A stretch of 6,871 nucleotides of DNA. Origin: an uncultured Bacilli bacterium. GTDB lineage: Bacteria > Bacillota_I > Bacilli_A > RF39 > UBA660. The notes below the pieces were generated by a model. It made no database searches and was not told the origin of the DNA. It saw nothing but the letters and a program-made list of their open reading frames with translations. Below, one piece after another: positions 1-6,718 of the stretch (within the stretch, counting starts at the first letter, position 1; the number at the start of each line of letters is the position of its first letter). Position numbers and translations under genes: made by a program. The stretch covers positions 1-6,871 of the forward strand of contig CAKOYE010000049.1 in the NCBI GenBank assembly GCA_934130485.1, written 5' to 3'.

Positions 1-206
1 CTCAATTGTTTATTAGATTCACGATATGCAAATTCATTACGTATTGCATCATAAATAAGACATTCGTCATCACCGATGTCATCACTTACTATTAGATGCA
101 TAATAGTATATAATGATTCATCACTTAATAAAGCTAAATAATTAGTCAATTGGTGATTGTATAATTGCATTCTTGCCATTTCAAATAAATGTTTTTGACC
201 ATACAT
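1..206 (-). CDS. 5' end of a small unidentified protein gene (partial)
   Basis: An open frame starts at an ATG at 204-206 and runs without a stop to base 1, giving the first 68 residues of a protein whose rest lies outside the window. It begins MYGQKHLFEMARMQLYNHQL. The start is well supported: a full AGGAGG lies 8 nt upstream, and a good promoter precedes that. The visible part is soluble-looking, mostly helical in composition, with several Met, Leu and Tyr and an acidic stretch (SDDIGDE, about residues 44-50). I recognise no family. It follows the helicase gene in the same direction after a 65-nt gap but has its own promoter, so it is probably a separate transcription unit and need not belong to the defence operon. 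That it is a real gene is fairly sure; its function is unknown. Confidence 0.75.
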   Translation of the reverse strand, partial: MYGQKHLFEMARMQLYNHQLTNYLALLSDESLYTIMHLIVSDDIGDDECLIYDAIRNEFAYRESNKQL

Positions 207-214
207 AATATATT

Positions 215-220
215 CCTCCT
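215..220 (-). promoter_or_regulatory. Strong Shine-Dalgarno of the partial gene
   Basis: The minus strand reads AGGAGG here, 8 nt before the ATG at 206. This is the ideal Bacillota consensus and spacing, and it fixes the start of the partial gene. Confidence 0.85.
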
Positions 221-235
221 TTGATTTGAGTATAT

Positions 236-264
236 ATATTACAATATCAAATTTGAAAAGTCAA
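236..264 (-). promoter_or_regulatory. Sigma-A type promoter for the partial gene
   Basis: On the minus strand a -35 box TTGACT (259-264, five of six matches to consensus) is followed after exactly 17 nt by a -10 box TAATAT (236-241, four of six). The expected start of transcription is near 228-230, leaving a leader of just over 20 nt that holds the AGGAGG. The promoter fills the gap after the helicase stop codon at 272. The AT-rich background lowers the certainty of the -10 box; the overlapping TATATA just downstream is an alternative. Confidence 0.65.
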
Positions 265-270
265 TATTTG
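248..270. repeat. Imperfect inverted repeat over the -35 box
   Basis: The arms at 248-256 and 261-270 are complementary over nine base pairs with one bulged A and a 4-base loop. The element lies directly after the helicase stop and covers the -35 box of the next promoter. On the minus strand it is not followed by a T-run, so it is not a canonical terminator. It could be a weak 3' end structure for the helicase mRNA or an operator. In such AT-rich DNA a chance match is also possible. Confidence 0.35.
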
Positions 271-271
271 T

Positions 272-2416
272 TTAATTTTTTAGTATATAATTTAATTCTT
301 CTTTTAATTTATTGATAGATAAACTATCATATCTAAATTCTTTTTCTTTTAAACATTCAGGAATATATTCACTATATTTTTTATTAATTTCAATATTATC
401 TAATTTAATATCTTCTATTTTTATTTTATCGTTTATTATTTTATTTATAATATTCTTTACATTTTTTTCTGTAATTAAACCATTTACTTTTATTCCAAGT
501 GGTATTCCATTACACTTTAAAATTTCATTATTGTATCCTTCATTTTGAATAATATATGAAAGTGTAGTTAAAGCTTTAGTTCCAAGAAATGGAAATATAA
601 TTTTATCATCACCACTATTAATAACTATTTTTTCATCCATTTTATTCTTTTTAAATATAGTTCTGTTTTTTTCTAGTAATTCACTACTATTATCTTTTAG
701 GTAAGCATAAACTTCATTTCCAAGCAAAATCTCTTTTATTTTATTTATTATTTTAAAATCTATATTAGTTATAATATTAGATTTCCAAGTATTTACACTT
801 TCACCACTACTTGGTTTTGTATATACCTTAAATTTATTTTCATCTATACTAGTTACTTCCCAAGTTCTTCCAGCTAGTTTTAATTTAGAACCAATTTTAA
901 CATTTTCTGTAATAGTTCCAATTTGTTTTGAATCACCATATACAACGTATTCTAACTTATTTTGAAATACTGAAAAAAATTTATAATTATTAACCATTTT
1001 ATCAATTTTTTGTCCTATTATTAATTCATTTGAATCAGTTAATTCTAAATGACCTATTTTTATTAAGTGATTTAGCAAAATTTTATAGTCTTCTTTCGTG
1101 ATATTTTTAAATGCTTCAATCGTTAACATATAACTTGCTAAAGAAGCTGGTGTAATACTATGAACCGATACTATATGACTTATTGTCTGATGATATAATA
1201 TTTCATAAGGATATTTTGGTATTATTAATGGTTCAACCCATTTTTCTTTTAAATATATTTCTATTATTGCAATACACATAATAATATCAAAATCGATATT
1301 TTCATAAAAATTTTCTTTTTTTTCTGTTTCACTTTTATCAAATAAGAAAAGCATAACCGATTTACCATTTCTTCTACCTGATCTACCAAGTCTTTGCACA
1401 AAACTTGATACACTAAATGGAGTACTAGTTTCTATAATTCTATCTAAGTTTCCTAAATCTATTCCAAGTTCTAATGTTAATGTAGCACAAGTTACTATTT
1501 TTTTATCAGTATTTTTCATTAAATCTTCTGTATCTTCTCTTAGGTTTGTACTAACACTTCCGTGATGAGTATAATAAACATCATCAGTTTTATTTAATTT
1601 TGCTATTTCTTTTAAAGATGAAACATTTTCTTCGACACTAGCTCTTGATTCAGAAAAAACAATACATTTCTGATTTAGAGAATTTTTATATAATGATTCA
1701 TAGAATTTCTTTTTATCATTATAACTTTCTAACATAAGACTAATTGTTCTAGTTTTTGAATCACATTTTGGTGTAGAACAATTTCTTTTAGTATCACTAT
1801 TAAGCCAAATTTCCACTTCACTATAATCTTTTAAGGTAGCAGATAATCCTATTCTTCTTGGTACATAATTTATTATTCTTGATAATCTAGTTAAACAAGA
1901 ATTTAGTTGAATTCCTCTTTCTGTTCCAATAAAATAATGTATCTCATCTATAACTATATATCTTAAATCTGAAAACATTTTATAGACATCACTAGTTTTA
2001 TTCATGAGTAGTGCCTCTAGGGATTCTGGCGTTATTTGTATTATACCATTTGGTTCTGTTATTATTTTATCTTTTCTATTTTGACTTGCGTCTCCGTGCC
2101 ATTTAGTAACTTTAAGATCAGCTTCTTTAAGTAATTCATTTAATCTTGAAAATTGATCATTTATTAGAGCTTTTAATGGGCTAATATATAAAATACTAAC
2201 TGATGAACTAGGATTATTATATATATCAGTTAAAATTGGTAAAAATGCAGCTTCTGTTTTTCCACTTGCAGTAGAAGACGTTAAAAGCAAATTGTCATCA
2301 CTATTAAATATAACATTACAACTTGCAACTTGAATATCTCTTAAACTCTCCCAATTATTTCTATATATATAATCTTTAATAAAGGGAGCTAATTTGGAAA
2401 ATGCATCATTCATCAT
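272..2416 (-). CDS. sngC: Lhr/BrxHI-like DEAD/DEAH-box helicase, Shango SngC-like
   Basis: A 714-residue superfamily 2 helicase. A Q-motif-like region (Gln29) precedes motif I, STASGKTEA, with catalytic Lys53. Then come motif Ia (ISPLKALINDQ, 78-88), WHGD (106-109), motif Ib (TPESLEALL, 129-137), motif II DEIH (157-160), motif III SAT (192-194), motif IV (VFSESRASVE, 253-262), motif V (TLELGIDLGNLD, 314-325) and motif VI QRLGRSGRR (341-349) with its arginine fingers. All are intact, so ATP-dependent strand separation or translocation is expected. The WHGD and LELGIDLG forms and the downstream stretch IGTI...KLAGRTWEV (499-521) are typical of the Lhr-like branch that includes BrxHI of BREX. 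No nuclease domain is recognisable. Its ATG overlaps the stop of the ATPase gene by 4 nt and has only a weak ribosome binding site, so translation is probably coupled. A second ATG directly follows. The symbol rests on operon context as well as sequence. Confidence 0.87.
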   Translation of the reverse strand: MMNDAFSKLAPFIKDYIYRNNWESLRDIQVASCNVIFNSDDNLLLTSSTASGKTEAAFLPILTDIYNNPSSSVSILYISPLKALINDQFSRLNELLKEADLKVTKWHGDASQNRKDKIITEPNGIIQITPESLEALLMNKTSDVYKMFSDLRYIVIDEIHYFIGTERGIQLNSCLTRLSRIINYVPRRIGLSATLKDYSEVEIWLNSDTKRNCSTPKCDSKTRTISLMLESYNDKKKFYESLYKNSLNQKCIVFSESRASVEENVSSLKEIAKLNKTDDVYYTHHGSVSTNLREDTEDLMKNTDKKIVTCATLTLELGIDLGNLDRIIETSTPFSVSSFVQRLGRSGRRNGKSVMLFLFDKSETEKKENFYENIDFDIIMCIAIIEIYLKEKWVEPLIIPKYPYEILYHQTISHIVSVHSITPASLASYMLTIEAFKNITKEDYKILLNHLIKIGHLELTDSNELIIGQKIDKMVNNYKFFSVFQNKLEYVVYGDSKQIGTITENVKIGSKLKLAGRTWEVTSIDENKFKVYTKPSSGESVNTWKSNIITNIDFKIINKIKEILLGNEVYAYLKDNSSELLEKNRTIFKKNKMDEKIVINSGDDKIIFPFLGTKALTTLSYIIQNEGYNNEILKCNGIPLGIKVNGLITEKNVKNIINKIINDKIKIEDIKLDNIEINKKYSEYIPECLKEKEFRYDSLSINKLKEELNYILKN

Positions 2417-3735
2417 AATTCAAAATCCGCAAACTCTGCATTAATTTCTTCATCATTTGTAGTTGACTTAGTATATTTAAAATCATCACCATTTATAATT
2501 TCTAATAAATTCTTATCTGGATACTGATATAAAGTATTTAAAAGTTCAATATAATCTCTAATAACTTCTCTTGGTGTAATATGCGAATCTGCCCCAATCC
2601 TTGCGTATTCTGTTTTAATAAATTCTATCATATCATTTTCTGTTATTTTTGTTTGATAGTTATATAAACCACAATGTATATGTGTTAATTTTTCTATTAG
2701 AATTGTCATTTCTTCTTTAGTTAAAGCTTGAAGTTTTATAATAGGCGCTAAAAAATCACGACAATCATCTCTAGAAAATCTACTATCTTCTAATCTTGAT
2801 TTTAATGCTTCGTAACTAAATATACCTCGTTTCGTATCTAATACACATTGTTCAGTTCCACTCATAATAATTCCTAAATATTTAGCTTTTCCTTGTAATG
2901 TATCATTATATAGTGTCAGTATTTTTTCATAGTTATATTGACGTGAAATTTGATTTGGAATTTTATAGATATTAACTAATTCGTCAATTAATAAAAGCAT
3001 TCCTTTATATCCCGCCATTACCATAAATTGTGCGAAAATTTTTATATATTCATACCAGTCTTCGTCGGTTATTAGTAAATTTATTCCTAATTCTTGTTTT
3101 ACCTCAGTTTTATTATTATATTCTCCTCTTAACCATTTAAGCACATTGTTTTTTAAAGTATCATTTGATTCCATATATCCTTTAAAATACAAATTAATTA
3201 TTTTAGCAAATTCAAAACCGTGAACAAGACCCTCAATACAACTTGTTTTTTCATATATTTTTGCTTCCATTAAACTTACAAATTTGAAATCACTTGGTGT
3301 TATATTGTTTTGTTCTATTACTTCGTTTTGAACACTTGCTATCCAACGCTCTAAAATAAGTGGTAGTGCTCCTCCATCTGGTCTTGTTTTAGTTGACATA
3401 TTTTGAATTAATTCTCGGTATGTTGCAAGACCTTGTCCTTTATTCCCTACTAATCTTCTATCAGGCGAAAGGTCTGCATCTACTACTACAAAGCCTTTTT
3501 CCATAACATGTGATCTAATAGTTTGAAGTAAAAAACTTTTTCCACTTCCGTATTTTCCAACAATAAATCTAAATGTTGCGCCTCCACTTTCTATTATACT
3601 AACATCATTTAATAAAGCATTTATTTCATTTTCACGTCCTACTGCAATATATCCTAAACCGGTCCTTGGAACTACACCACCCTTTAGGGCATTCATAAGC
3701 ATAGTTGCAATTCTTTTTGGTACTACTTCATTCAT
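2413..3735 (-). CDS. sngB: BrxD-like DUF2791 P-loop ATPase, Shango SngB-like
   Basis: A 440-residue AAA-like ATPase of the BrxC/BrxD family (DUF2791), close to the usual length of BrxD. The N-terminal part carries the family signature ALKGGVVPRTGL followed by VGRENEI (16-38). Walker A is GKYGSGKSF (60-68, Lys66) and Walker B is MLLLIDEL (246-253, Asp251 and Glu252). A sensor-like segment, MSGTEQ...RGIFSYEALKSRL (291-315), follows, and a C-terminal TPREVIRDYIELLN (388-401) matches the end of the family domain. All catalytic residues are present. In BREX and Shango systems such ATPases act beside an Lhr-type helicase, and here that helicase is the next gene. The start is secure: AGGAGG lies 7 nt upstream. 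It ends in TGA inside the ATGA overlap with the helicase start. It is visibly less AT-rich than the TerB gene beside it, as expected for a more conserved protein. The role as helicase loader or regulator is inferred. Confidence 0.88.
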   Translation of the reverse strand: MNEVVPKRIATMLMNALKGGVVPRTGLGYIAVGRENEINALLNDVSIIESGGATFRFIVGKYGSGKSFLLQTIRSHVMEKGFVVVDADLSPDRRLVGNKGQGLATYRELIQNMSTKTRPDGGALPLILERWIASVQNEVIEQNNITPSDFKFVSLMEAKIYEKTSCIEGLVHGFEFAKIINLYFKGYMESNDTLKNNVLKWLRGEYNNKTEVKQELGINLLITDEDWYEYIKIFAQFMVMAGYKGMLLLIDELVNIYKIPNQISRQYNYEKILTLYNDTLQGKAKYLGIIMSGTEQCVLDTKRGIFSYEALKSRLEDSRFSRDDCRDFLAPIIKLQALTKEEMTILIEKLTHIHCGLYNYQTKITENDMIEFIKTEYARIGADSHITPREVIRDYIELLNTLYQYPDKNLLEIINGDDFKYTKSTTNDEEINAEFADFEL

Positions 3736-3742
3736 ATAATTA

Positions 3743-3748
3743 CCTCCT
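3743..3748 (-). promoter_or_regulatory. Shine-Dalgarno of the ATPase gene overlapping the upstream stop
   Basis: The minus strand reads TAGGAGGT. The TAG is the stop codon of the TerB-protein gene and AGGAGG is the ribosome binding site for the ATPase ATG 7 nt further on. Terminating ribosomes therefore sit on the next initiation site, which favours coupled, balanced expression. Confidence 0.85.
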
Positions 3749-5495
3749 ATAATTTTTCTTTTAATGCATCTATATATTCTGCATATATTATCACTTCATC
3801 ACTATTGTCTTCAATTAAGTTGTCTGCTATTGTTTCTAAAGCAACTTTATTTATATTCTCAATCATTATTTCAAATAAGATATTATTTTGTTTAGAATAA
3901 TCTATTAAATTATTTCTTGGTTCGTTATTAATAATCTTTTTTAAAAAATCTAATTCAACATTATTTAAATTATCAATTAAATTCTTAAATATATCTTGTG
4001 AACTATTTATTATTTCTATCTCTATTTGTTCTTCCTTTTCTAGATAATTTTCTTCTTCTACAATTAATTTTTCTTGAATTCTACTCGATGATTTTCTAAT
4101 TTCATTAAATTTATTCGCATCAATTACTATTTCTTCTTTTTTTTCTTTTGTAATAATATTATTTATTTCAGTTTTATGTTCAATTAAATATTTCTTTATT
4201 GTATTATTTATAATCATATTAAATTTTTTATTAGTAACAATTGAATACAATTCTGCATTACTTGATAATTCGTCAAATGAACTAATATTTACTTTTAAGT
4301 TTTTGGAAAATTTCAAACATTCTCTTAAAGTTATCTCTATGTTTTTTAATATATAACCTACTATACATTTTGAATATTGTGATAATTCAAACGTTTCTTT
4401 ATAGTAATTATTGCCTTTTCTATAATATGTTTCTAAATTTTTAAATTTAAAGACAAAATCACTTTCTAACTTATTGTTAAAATATATTGCGTTTTCATAA
4501 ACATTCCAATATTTTTTCTTGAATTCTCCGAAGGTAATATTCACAAACGATAAATTATTTTCACTAAAATATTTATCTAGGTTTTTAAAAATTTCTGGAA
4601 TAACTAAATTAATTAAAAAACTATATTTATGTTCCATAATTTTACTTTTTAAAATGTGATAATTTGAAATTGAATCAAGAAATTCTAATTTATTTTCATA
4701 GTTTCCGATTAAAATTTCACTAATATCTTCTAAATTATCGTTATTCTTTATAGGAAACTCTTCTTCTATTAAGTTGAAATCAATATTTATTCTATTTATT
4801 ATGTAATAATCTTTTACCCAATTTGATAGGTATTTATCAAAACTTTTATCAAAAACTCTATAATTTTGCCATAAATCAATAATTTTATTTAATCCATCTA
4901 TTTCATTTTTTACGCCAATTTTATTTAACAATTCATAAATATATAAAAATACATAAGATTGTTCTGTTTGCTTATATAATTTATTTCTTATTAAAGTACG
5001 CCACGAAAAATAACTACGCAACTGGTATATAGTTAGATTGTTATATACTGGATTATTTTTATTACATGGTACATTTATATCATAGTTATCTACATAGTCA
5101 TCCATAAATGTTCCTTGTAAGTAAAAAAGCTTATTGGTATCTGTTACATTGCTTGCTGATAATGCTTTCATTTGTCTTAAACGCGATATTTTTTTCTTTT
5201 CAATAGAGAATTGTTCTGTTTGATTTACTGGTTCATTTGTATATTTGTTCTGATTAAATTTTTTAGGATCTATTTTATAACTATTAAATGTTTCATTTAC
5301 TTTATTATTTTTTAGTTTAGTTGTATTATTTTTTTTACTAGAGATTTTTTTATACTTTCTTTTTGTTTTTTTCTTTTTCAAAATACCATATAAAACAAAG
5401 GCTAAAACTACTAATGTATAAAATGTATTATCAACAGAGCCTTTTATAATCATTATTGCAAAGTATATTCCAACTATTATTGAAGCAAACTTCAT
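3747..5495 (-). CDS. sngA: Membrane-anchored TerB_N/TerB_C protein, Shango SngA-like
   Basis: I prefer the ATG at 5495 (582 residues). A TTG start at 5510 (587 residues) is possible but has no ribosome binding site and would be almost leaderless, whereas GGTGAT precedes the ATG. From the ATG, two hydrophobic helices (about 2-18 and 23-39) are followed by a Lys-rich stretch, predicting a hairpin anchor with both ends in the cytoplasm. A Lys/Asn-rich linker of roughly 80 residues follows. The TerB_N domain is clear at about 122-235: LQGTFMDDY, QLRSYFSWRT, YVFLYIYELLNKIG. The middle is divergent and I cannot place the TerB metal-binding residues. The last 125 or so residues, ending with INKVALETIADNLIED and a final helix, resemble TerB_C. 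TerB_N/TerB_C proteins pair with DUF2791 ATPases and helicases in Shango and related stress or defence loci. A sensor or scaffold role is inferred. Confidence 0.82.
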   Translation of the reverse strand: MKFASIIVGIYFAIMIIKGSVDNTFYTLVVLAFVLYGILKKKKTKRKYKKISSKKNNTTKLKNNKVNETFNSYKIDPKKFNQNKYTNEPVNQTEQFSIEKKKISRLRQMKALSASNVTDTNKLFYLQGTFMDDYVDNYDINVPCNKNNPVYNNLTIYQLRSYFSWRTLIRNKLYKQTEQSYVFLYIYELLNKIGVKNEIDGLNKIIDLWQNYRVFDKSFDKYLSNWVKDYYIINRINIDFNLIEEEFPIKNNDNLEDISEILIGNYENKLEFLDSISNYHILKSKIMEHKYSFLINLVIPEIFKNLDKYFSENNLSFVNITFGEFKKKYWNVYENAIYFNNKLESDFVFKFKNLETYYRKGNNYYKETFELSQYSKCIVGYILKNIEITLRECLKFSKNLKVNISSFDELSSNAELYSIVTNKKFNMIINNTIKKYLIEHKTEINNIITKEKKEEIVIDANKFNEIRKSSSRIQEKLIVEEENYLEKEEQIEIEIINSSQDIFKNLIDNLNNVELDFLKKIINNEPRNNLIDYSKQNNILFEIMIENINKVALETIADNLIEDNSDEVIIYAEYIDALKEKL

Positions 5496-5518
5496 ATTAT
5501 CACCATTCAATCATTCTA

Positions 5519-5524
5519 ATTATA
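5519..5524 (-). promoter_or_regulatory. Extended -10 promoter of the TerB-ATPase-helicase operon
   Basis: The minus strand carries a perfect TATAAT preceded by TGG, that is a TGn-extended -10. The best -35 candidate at 17 nt spacing is TTCTTT (5542-5547), which is poor, so the promoter probably depends on the extended element. The expected start of transcription is near 5511-5513. That leaves about 16-18 nt before the ATG at 5495 and supports that ATG over the TTG at 5510. The operon therefore has its own promoter. Confidence 0.65.
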
Positions 5525-5538
5525 CCAAAATAATTAAT

Positions 5539-5563
5539 AAAAAAGAATAATCATTAGATTATT
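5539..5563 (-). terminator. Intrinsic terminator of the CmpB-family gene
   Basis: On the minus strand AATAATC, loop TAAT and GATTATT form a perfect 7-bp stem (5557-5563 with 5546-5552), followed by C and six T (5539-5544). The stem includes the stop codon of the upstream gene. It is AT-rich and so probably only moderately strong. Its T-run falls in the -35 region of the operon promoter downstream. Confidence 0.65.
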
Positions 5564-6254
5564 TCTTCTTTTTCCGACTATTATTAATTTCCTTTTTTAT
5601 ACCATCAGTAATATTTTTAATACCAGCTTGAAGAGTTGGGAAAGCTTTCATAAGTCTCTTAGTAAAAATTGATTTTGAAATTAATACCTCTCTTACGTAT
5701 TTTGTAATTTCTTCCGTACTGTCTTTTGTTACTGATTTTACAGTTGATTTTACATTAGAAATTATTTTAAATGATAAAATATTATCTATCAAAAATATTA
5801 CCAGTATTGAATAAAATATTATATCATACGCTGGTTCTGGAATTGAATTTAATAAGTTAATTAAAGGTGGGTTTACAATATACATTACAAAACAGGCTAA
5901 TGCACCAAATGCCCACATTGTTTCTAAACAAATTCTGCCATTTATATTAAATTTTTTATCAGAATAATCCCACCATCTAGTTTTAAACATTTTTTCCATT
6001 ATAAAACTAGTTGAATATTCCAAAACTGAACAAATAAATATTGCCATTACAAATAATGCGATTGGATCATTCATAAATTTTGTCAAAAAGAAAACAATAC
6101 TAATTCCACCAAAACCATATATTGGACAATATGGTCCTATTAAAAATCCTCTATTTACAAAACGTTTATCACGAACTAACACACCAATTACTTCGATTGA
6201 CCAACCAATAAATGAATATATAATAAATAAAAGAAAATACATTTTTATATTCAT
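5559..6254 (-). CDS. CmpB-family membrane protein (putative ABC transporter permease)
   Basis: A 231-residue polytopic membrane protein of the family named putative ABC-transporter type IV (CmpB). Hydrophobic segments lie at about 5-26, 41-60, 64-82, 110-128 and 143-163. Conserved signatures are RGFLIGPYCPIYG (35-47), EYSTSFIMEKMFKTRWWDYS (79-98) and NGRICLE (105-111). The C-terminal 65 or so residues form a basic, probably helical cytoplasmic tail ending in KKKK. Members are common in Bacillota; despite the name, no ATP-binding partner is encoded nearby and the substrate is unknown. The start ATG at 6254 follows AGGTG by 4 nt; another ATG four codons on is too far from it. The gene has its own promoter and terminator, so it appears monocistronic and is probably a core-genome flank to the defence operon. 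Family assignment is firm; the transport role is not. Confidence 0.85.
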   Translation of the reverse strand: MNIKMYFLLFIIYSFIGWSIEVIGVLVRDKRFVNRGFLIGPYCPIYGFGGISIVFFLTKFMNDPIALFVMAIFICSVLEYSTSFIMEKMFKTRWWDYSDKKFNINGRICLETMWAFGALACFVMYIVNPPLINLLNSIPEPAYDIIFYSILVIFLIDNILSFKIISNVKSTVKSVTKDSTEEITKYVREVLISKSIFTKRLMKAFPTLQAGIKNITDGIKKEINNSRKKKK

Positions 6255-6274
6255 ACAACACCTACTTTTAGTAC

Positions 6275-6303
6275 ATTATAATATATTTTATAGTATAAAT
6301 CAA
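6275..6303 (-). promoter_or_regulatory. Promoter of the CmpB-family gene
   Basis: On the minus strand TTGATT (6298-6303) and a perfect TATAAT (6275-6280) are separated by exactly 17 nt. Transcription should start near 6268, giving a leader of about 14 nt that holds the AGGTG ribosome binding site (6259-6263) before the ATG at 6254. The promoter lies just downstream of the tRNA terminator, so the gene appears to be insulated from the tRNA array. Confidence 0.75.
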
Positions 6304-6332
6304 TTGCAGAACTTAAATAGTATTTAGAAAAT

Positions 6333-6357
6333 AAAAAAACATTGATTTCTCAATGTT
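6333..6357 (-). terminator. Intrinsic terminator of the tRNA array
   Basis: On the minus strand AACATTGA, loop GAAA and TCAATGTT form a perfect 8-bp stem (6350-6357 with 6338-6345) capped by a stable GNRA tetraloop and followed by an unbroken T-run (6333-6339). It begins 12 nt after the 3' end of tRNA-Ala, marking it as the last gene of the array. Confidence 0.88.
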
Positions 6358-6369
6358 ATATATCTATAA

Positions 6370-6445
6370 TGGTGGAGCATAGGAGGATCGAACTCCTGAC
6401 CTCCACGGTGCAAACGTGGCGCTCTCCCAGCTGAGCTAATACCCC
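6370..6445 (-). tRNA. tRNA-Ala (anticodon UGC)
   Basis: A 76-nt cloverleaf read on the minus strand, with acceptor arms GGGGTAT and ATGCTCC (including G-T pairs), anticodon stem CCACG/CGTGG with loop TTTGCAC, T-loop TTCGATC, discriminator A and an encoded CCA. It is the last tRNA of the array, 12 nt before the terminator hairpin. Confidence 0.96.
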
Positions 6446-6453
6446 ATTATAAA

Positions 6454-6530
6454 TGGTCGGGAAAACAGGATTTGAACCTGCAACCCCTTGGTCCCAAACC
6501 AAGTGCACTACCAAGTTGTGCTATTTCCCG
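6454..6530 (-). tRNA. tRNA-Pro (anticodon UGG)
   Basis: A 77-nt cloverleaf on the minus strand. Acceptor arms CGGGAAA and TTTCCCG pair perfectly, the anticodon stem CTTGG/CCAAG carries loop TTTGGGA, the T-stem is GCAGG/CCTGT, the discriminator is A and CCA is encoded. It is separated from tRNA-Ala by 8 nt. Confidence 0.96.
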
Positions 6531-6533
6531 AAG

Positions 6534-6610
6534 TGGTGCGCCCGATAGGAGTCGAACCCATAGCCTTTTGATCCGTAGTCAAACGATCTATCCAATTGAT
6601 CTACGAGCGC
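6534..6610 (-). tRNA. tRNA-Arg (anticodon ACG)
   Basis: A 77-nt cloverleaf on the minus strand. Acceptor arms are GCGCTCG and CGGGCGC, and the anticodon stem TTTGA/TCAAA carries loop CTACGGA. The discriminator is A and CCA is encoded. The ACG anticodon is expected to be deaminated to ICG by a TadA-type enzyme so that CGU, CGC and CGA are read. Only 3 nt separate it from tRNA-Pro. Confidence 0.96.
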
Positions 6611-6634
6611 ACTTAGTCTTTTCTTAATTATAAA

Positions 6635-6710
6635 TGGTGGCTCCAGGTGGAATTGAACCACCGACACCAAGATTTTCAGTCTTGTGCTCTGCCGACTGAG
6701 CTATAGAGCC
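6635..6710 (-). tRNA. tRNA-Phe (anticodon GAA)
   Basis: A 76-nt cloverleaf on the minus strand. Acceptor arms are GGCTCTA and TGGAGCC, the anticodon stem CAAGA/TCTTG carries loop CTGAAAA, the T-stem is GGTGG/CCACC, the discriminator is A and CCA is encoded. The 24-nt gap to tRNA-Arg is the longest in the array. Confidence 0.96.
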
Positions 6711-6718
6711 AAAATAAA

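Noticed and set aside
312..548. 78-residue open frame on the plus strand
   Set aside because: It is entirely antisense to the C-terminal coding part of the helicase gene, is a run of Phe, Ile, Leu and Ser typical of the complement of AT-rich Lys/Asn codons, and has no ribosome binding site or known motif.
2413..2416. Possible mycoplasma-type code with UGA as tryptophan
   Set aside because: The ATPase gene ends at TGA exactly in an ATGA start-stop overlap at the length expected for the family, and the reading frames use TGG for tryptophan.
272..3735. Remnant of a type 2 BREX locus, since BrxD-like and BrxHI-like genes are adjacent
   Set aside because: The third partner is a TerB_N/TerB_C protein and no pglX methyltransferase, pglZ, pglW or brxC-like gene is in the window. 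The upstream neighbour is a terminated housekeeping gene, so the set looks complete as a Shango-type operon.
6370..6445. Possible attachment site at the 3' end of tRNA-Ala
   Set aside because: I looked for a second copy of the tRNA 3' segment in the rest of the window and saw none; the site is followed directly by the array terminator.
6446..6451. TATAAT on the minus strand just before tRNA-Ala, and another at 6627-6632 before tRNA-Arg
   Set aside because: Both are in short AT-rich spacers with no -35 box at the right distance. The first would start transcription inside the tRNA, and the second would need a -35 inside the tRNA-Phe T-arm where no match is seen.
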